Source of the DNA: Palleronia rufa
GTDB taxonomy: Bacteria; Pseudomonadota; Alphaproteobacteria; Rhodobacterales; Rhodobacteraceae
NCBI RefSeq assembly: GCF_000743715.1
Contig: NZ_JQEY01000004.1
Coordinates: 37,937 to 101,936, forward strand
DNA length: 64,000 nt
Reading direction: 5' to 3'
In this document: piece by piece, positions 63,767 through 64,000 of the stretch
Layout: every line of letters starts with the position of its first letter
How positions within the stretch are numbered: position 1 is the stretch's first letter
Position numbers and translations under genes: made by a program
Notes under the pieces: generated by a model
What the model saw: the letters and a program-made list of their open reading frames with translations, nothing else
What the model was told of the DNA's origin: nothing
The model's database searches: none

Positions 63767-64000
63767 ATGGACACCGACGCCCTCGCCACCCGCCTTCTCG
63801 ACGGCGACCGCCGCGCGCTGTCGCGCGCCATCACGCTGGTGGAAAGCGCGCGCGCCGACCACCGCGCCGCGGCGGTGAAGCTTCTTGCCCGCGTCGCCGA
63901 CCCCGCGCGCCAGGCGCTCAGGATCGGCCTTTCCGGCACGCCCGGCGTCGGCAAGTCCACCTTCGTCGACGCCTTCGGCACGCGGCTCACGGGGCAGGGG
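63767..64000 (+). CDS. meaB: Methylmalonyl-CoA mutase-associated GTPase MeaB (3' end outside window)
   Basis: The first 78 residues are visible: TDALATRLLDGDRRALSRAI, TLVESARADHRAAAV and the P-loop RIGLSGTPGVGKSTFVDAFG. This is the conserved N terminus of MeaB/ArgK G3E-type GTPases that load and protect the B12-dependent methylmalonyl-CoA mutase. The ATG at 63767 fits the family start. It is divergent from hrpB. Confidence 0.9.
   Translation, partial: MDTDALATRLLDGDRRALSRAITLVESARADHRAAAVKLLARVADPARQALRIGLSGTPGVGKSTFVDAFGTRLTGQG

Overview
The window is a stretch of very GC-rich alphaproteobacterial chromosome. Its housekeeping genes (dnaX-ybaB-recR, polA, def/fmt, glcDEF, hrpB, MoxR/DUF58) and several accessory families (DUF1285, DUF599, zf-CHCC, a GT14-like glycosyltransferase next to a sulfotransferase) look like Rhodobacteraceae/Paracoccaceae (Rhodobacterales). 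This placement rests on reading the proteins; no search was run. No rRNA, tRNA or CRISPR array was found.

Layout. 1-2.1 kb is an insertion-sequence pile-up: the 3' end of an IS110-family element, a truncated IS481 transposase, and an almost complete IS630-family element that abuts the last gene of the next operon. 2.1-16.3 kb is a galactoside regulon. A long minus-strand operon (solute-binding protein, permease, YjbR-like protein, permease, GH36 alpha-galactosidase, dgoK, dgoA, SMP-30 lactonase, GH42 beta-galactosidase) faces a plus-strand unit (IclR regulator, MalK-type ATPase, IlvD/Edd-type sugar-acid dehydratase). Together these could import galactosides, hydrolyse them and degrade galactose through galactonate (De Ley-Doudoroff route). 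Galactose dehydrogenase is the only step not seen.

16.3-18.2 kb holds a decayed, frameshifted transposase-like gene and recent tandem repeats of 114 bp and about 64 bp. 18.2-30.4 kb is core genome: DEAD-box helicase, PAS histidine kinase, C-S lyase plus acetyltransferase, a def/degenerate-def/fmt cluster, and dnaX, a 25-residue membrane ORF, ybaB and recR. 30.5-33.4 kb has a sulfotransferase divergent from a DUF5928-like GT14 glycosyltransferase, then a HIT protein. 33.6-42.1 kb has a mechanosensitive channel, an orphan ABC ATPase, a zinc-finger protein, polA and small secreted or redox proteins. An IS5-like relic lies at 42.5-42.9 kb.

43-51.7 kb contains a WYL regulator with a VOC protein, DUF1285, and a MoxR-DUF58-BatA/DUF4159-membrane protein operon. 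52-59.9 kb contains a sodium:sugar symporter, DUF599, glycolate oxidase glcDEF and a secreted trypsin-like protease. 60-64 kb has an Hsp20 gene with a heat-shock-type promoter and a strong terminator, a repeat-filled non-coding stretch, hrpB, and the start of meaB.

The most interesting non-coding signal is a dispersed element of one or two GC-rich hairpins followed by a conserved tail (GGATAYTTGKGGAAAGATGAA). It occurs at three gene junctions (49.6, 56.5 and 63.7 kb), always with its tail toward the next start codon.
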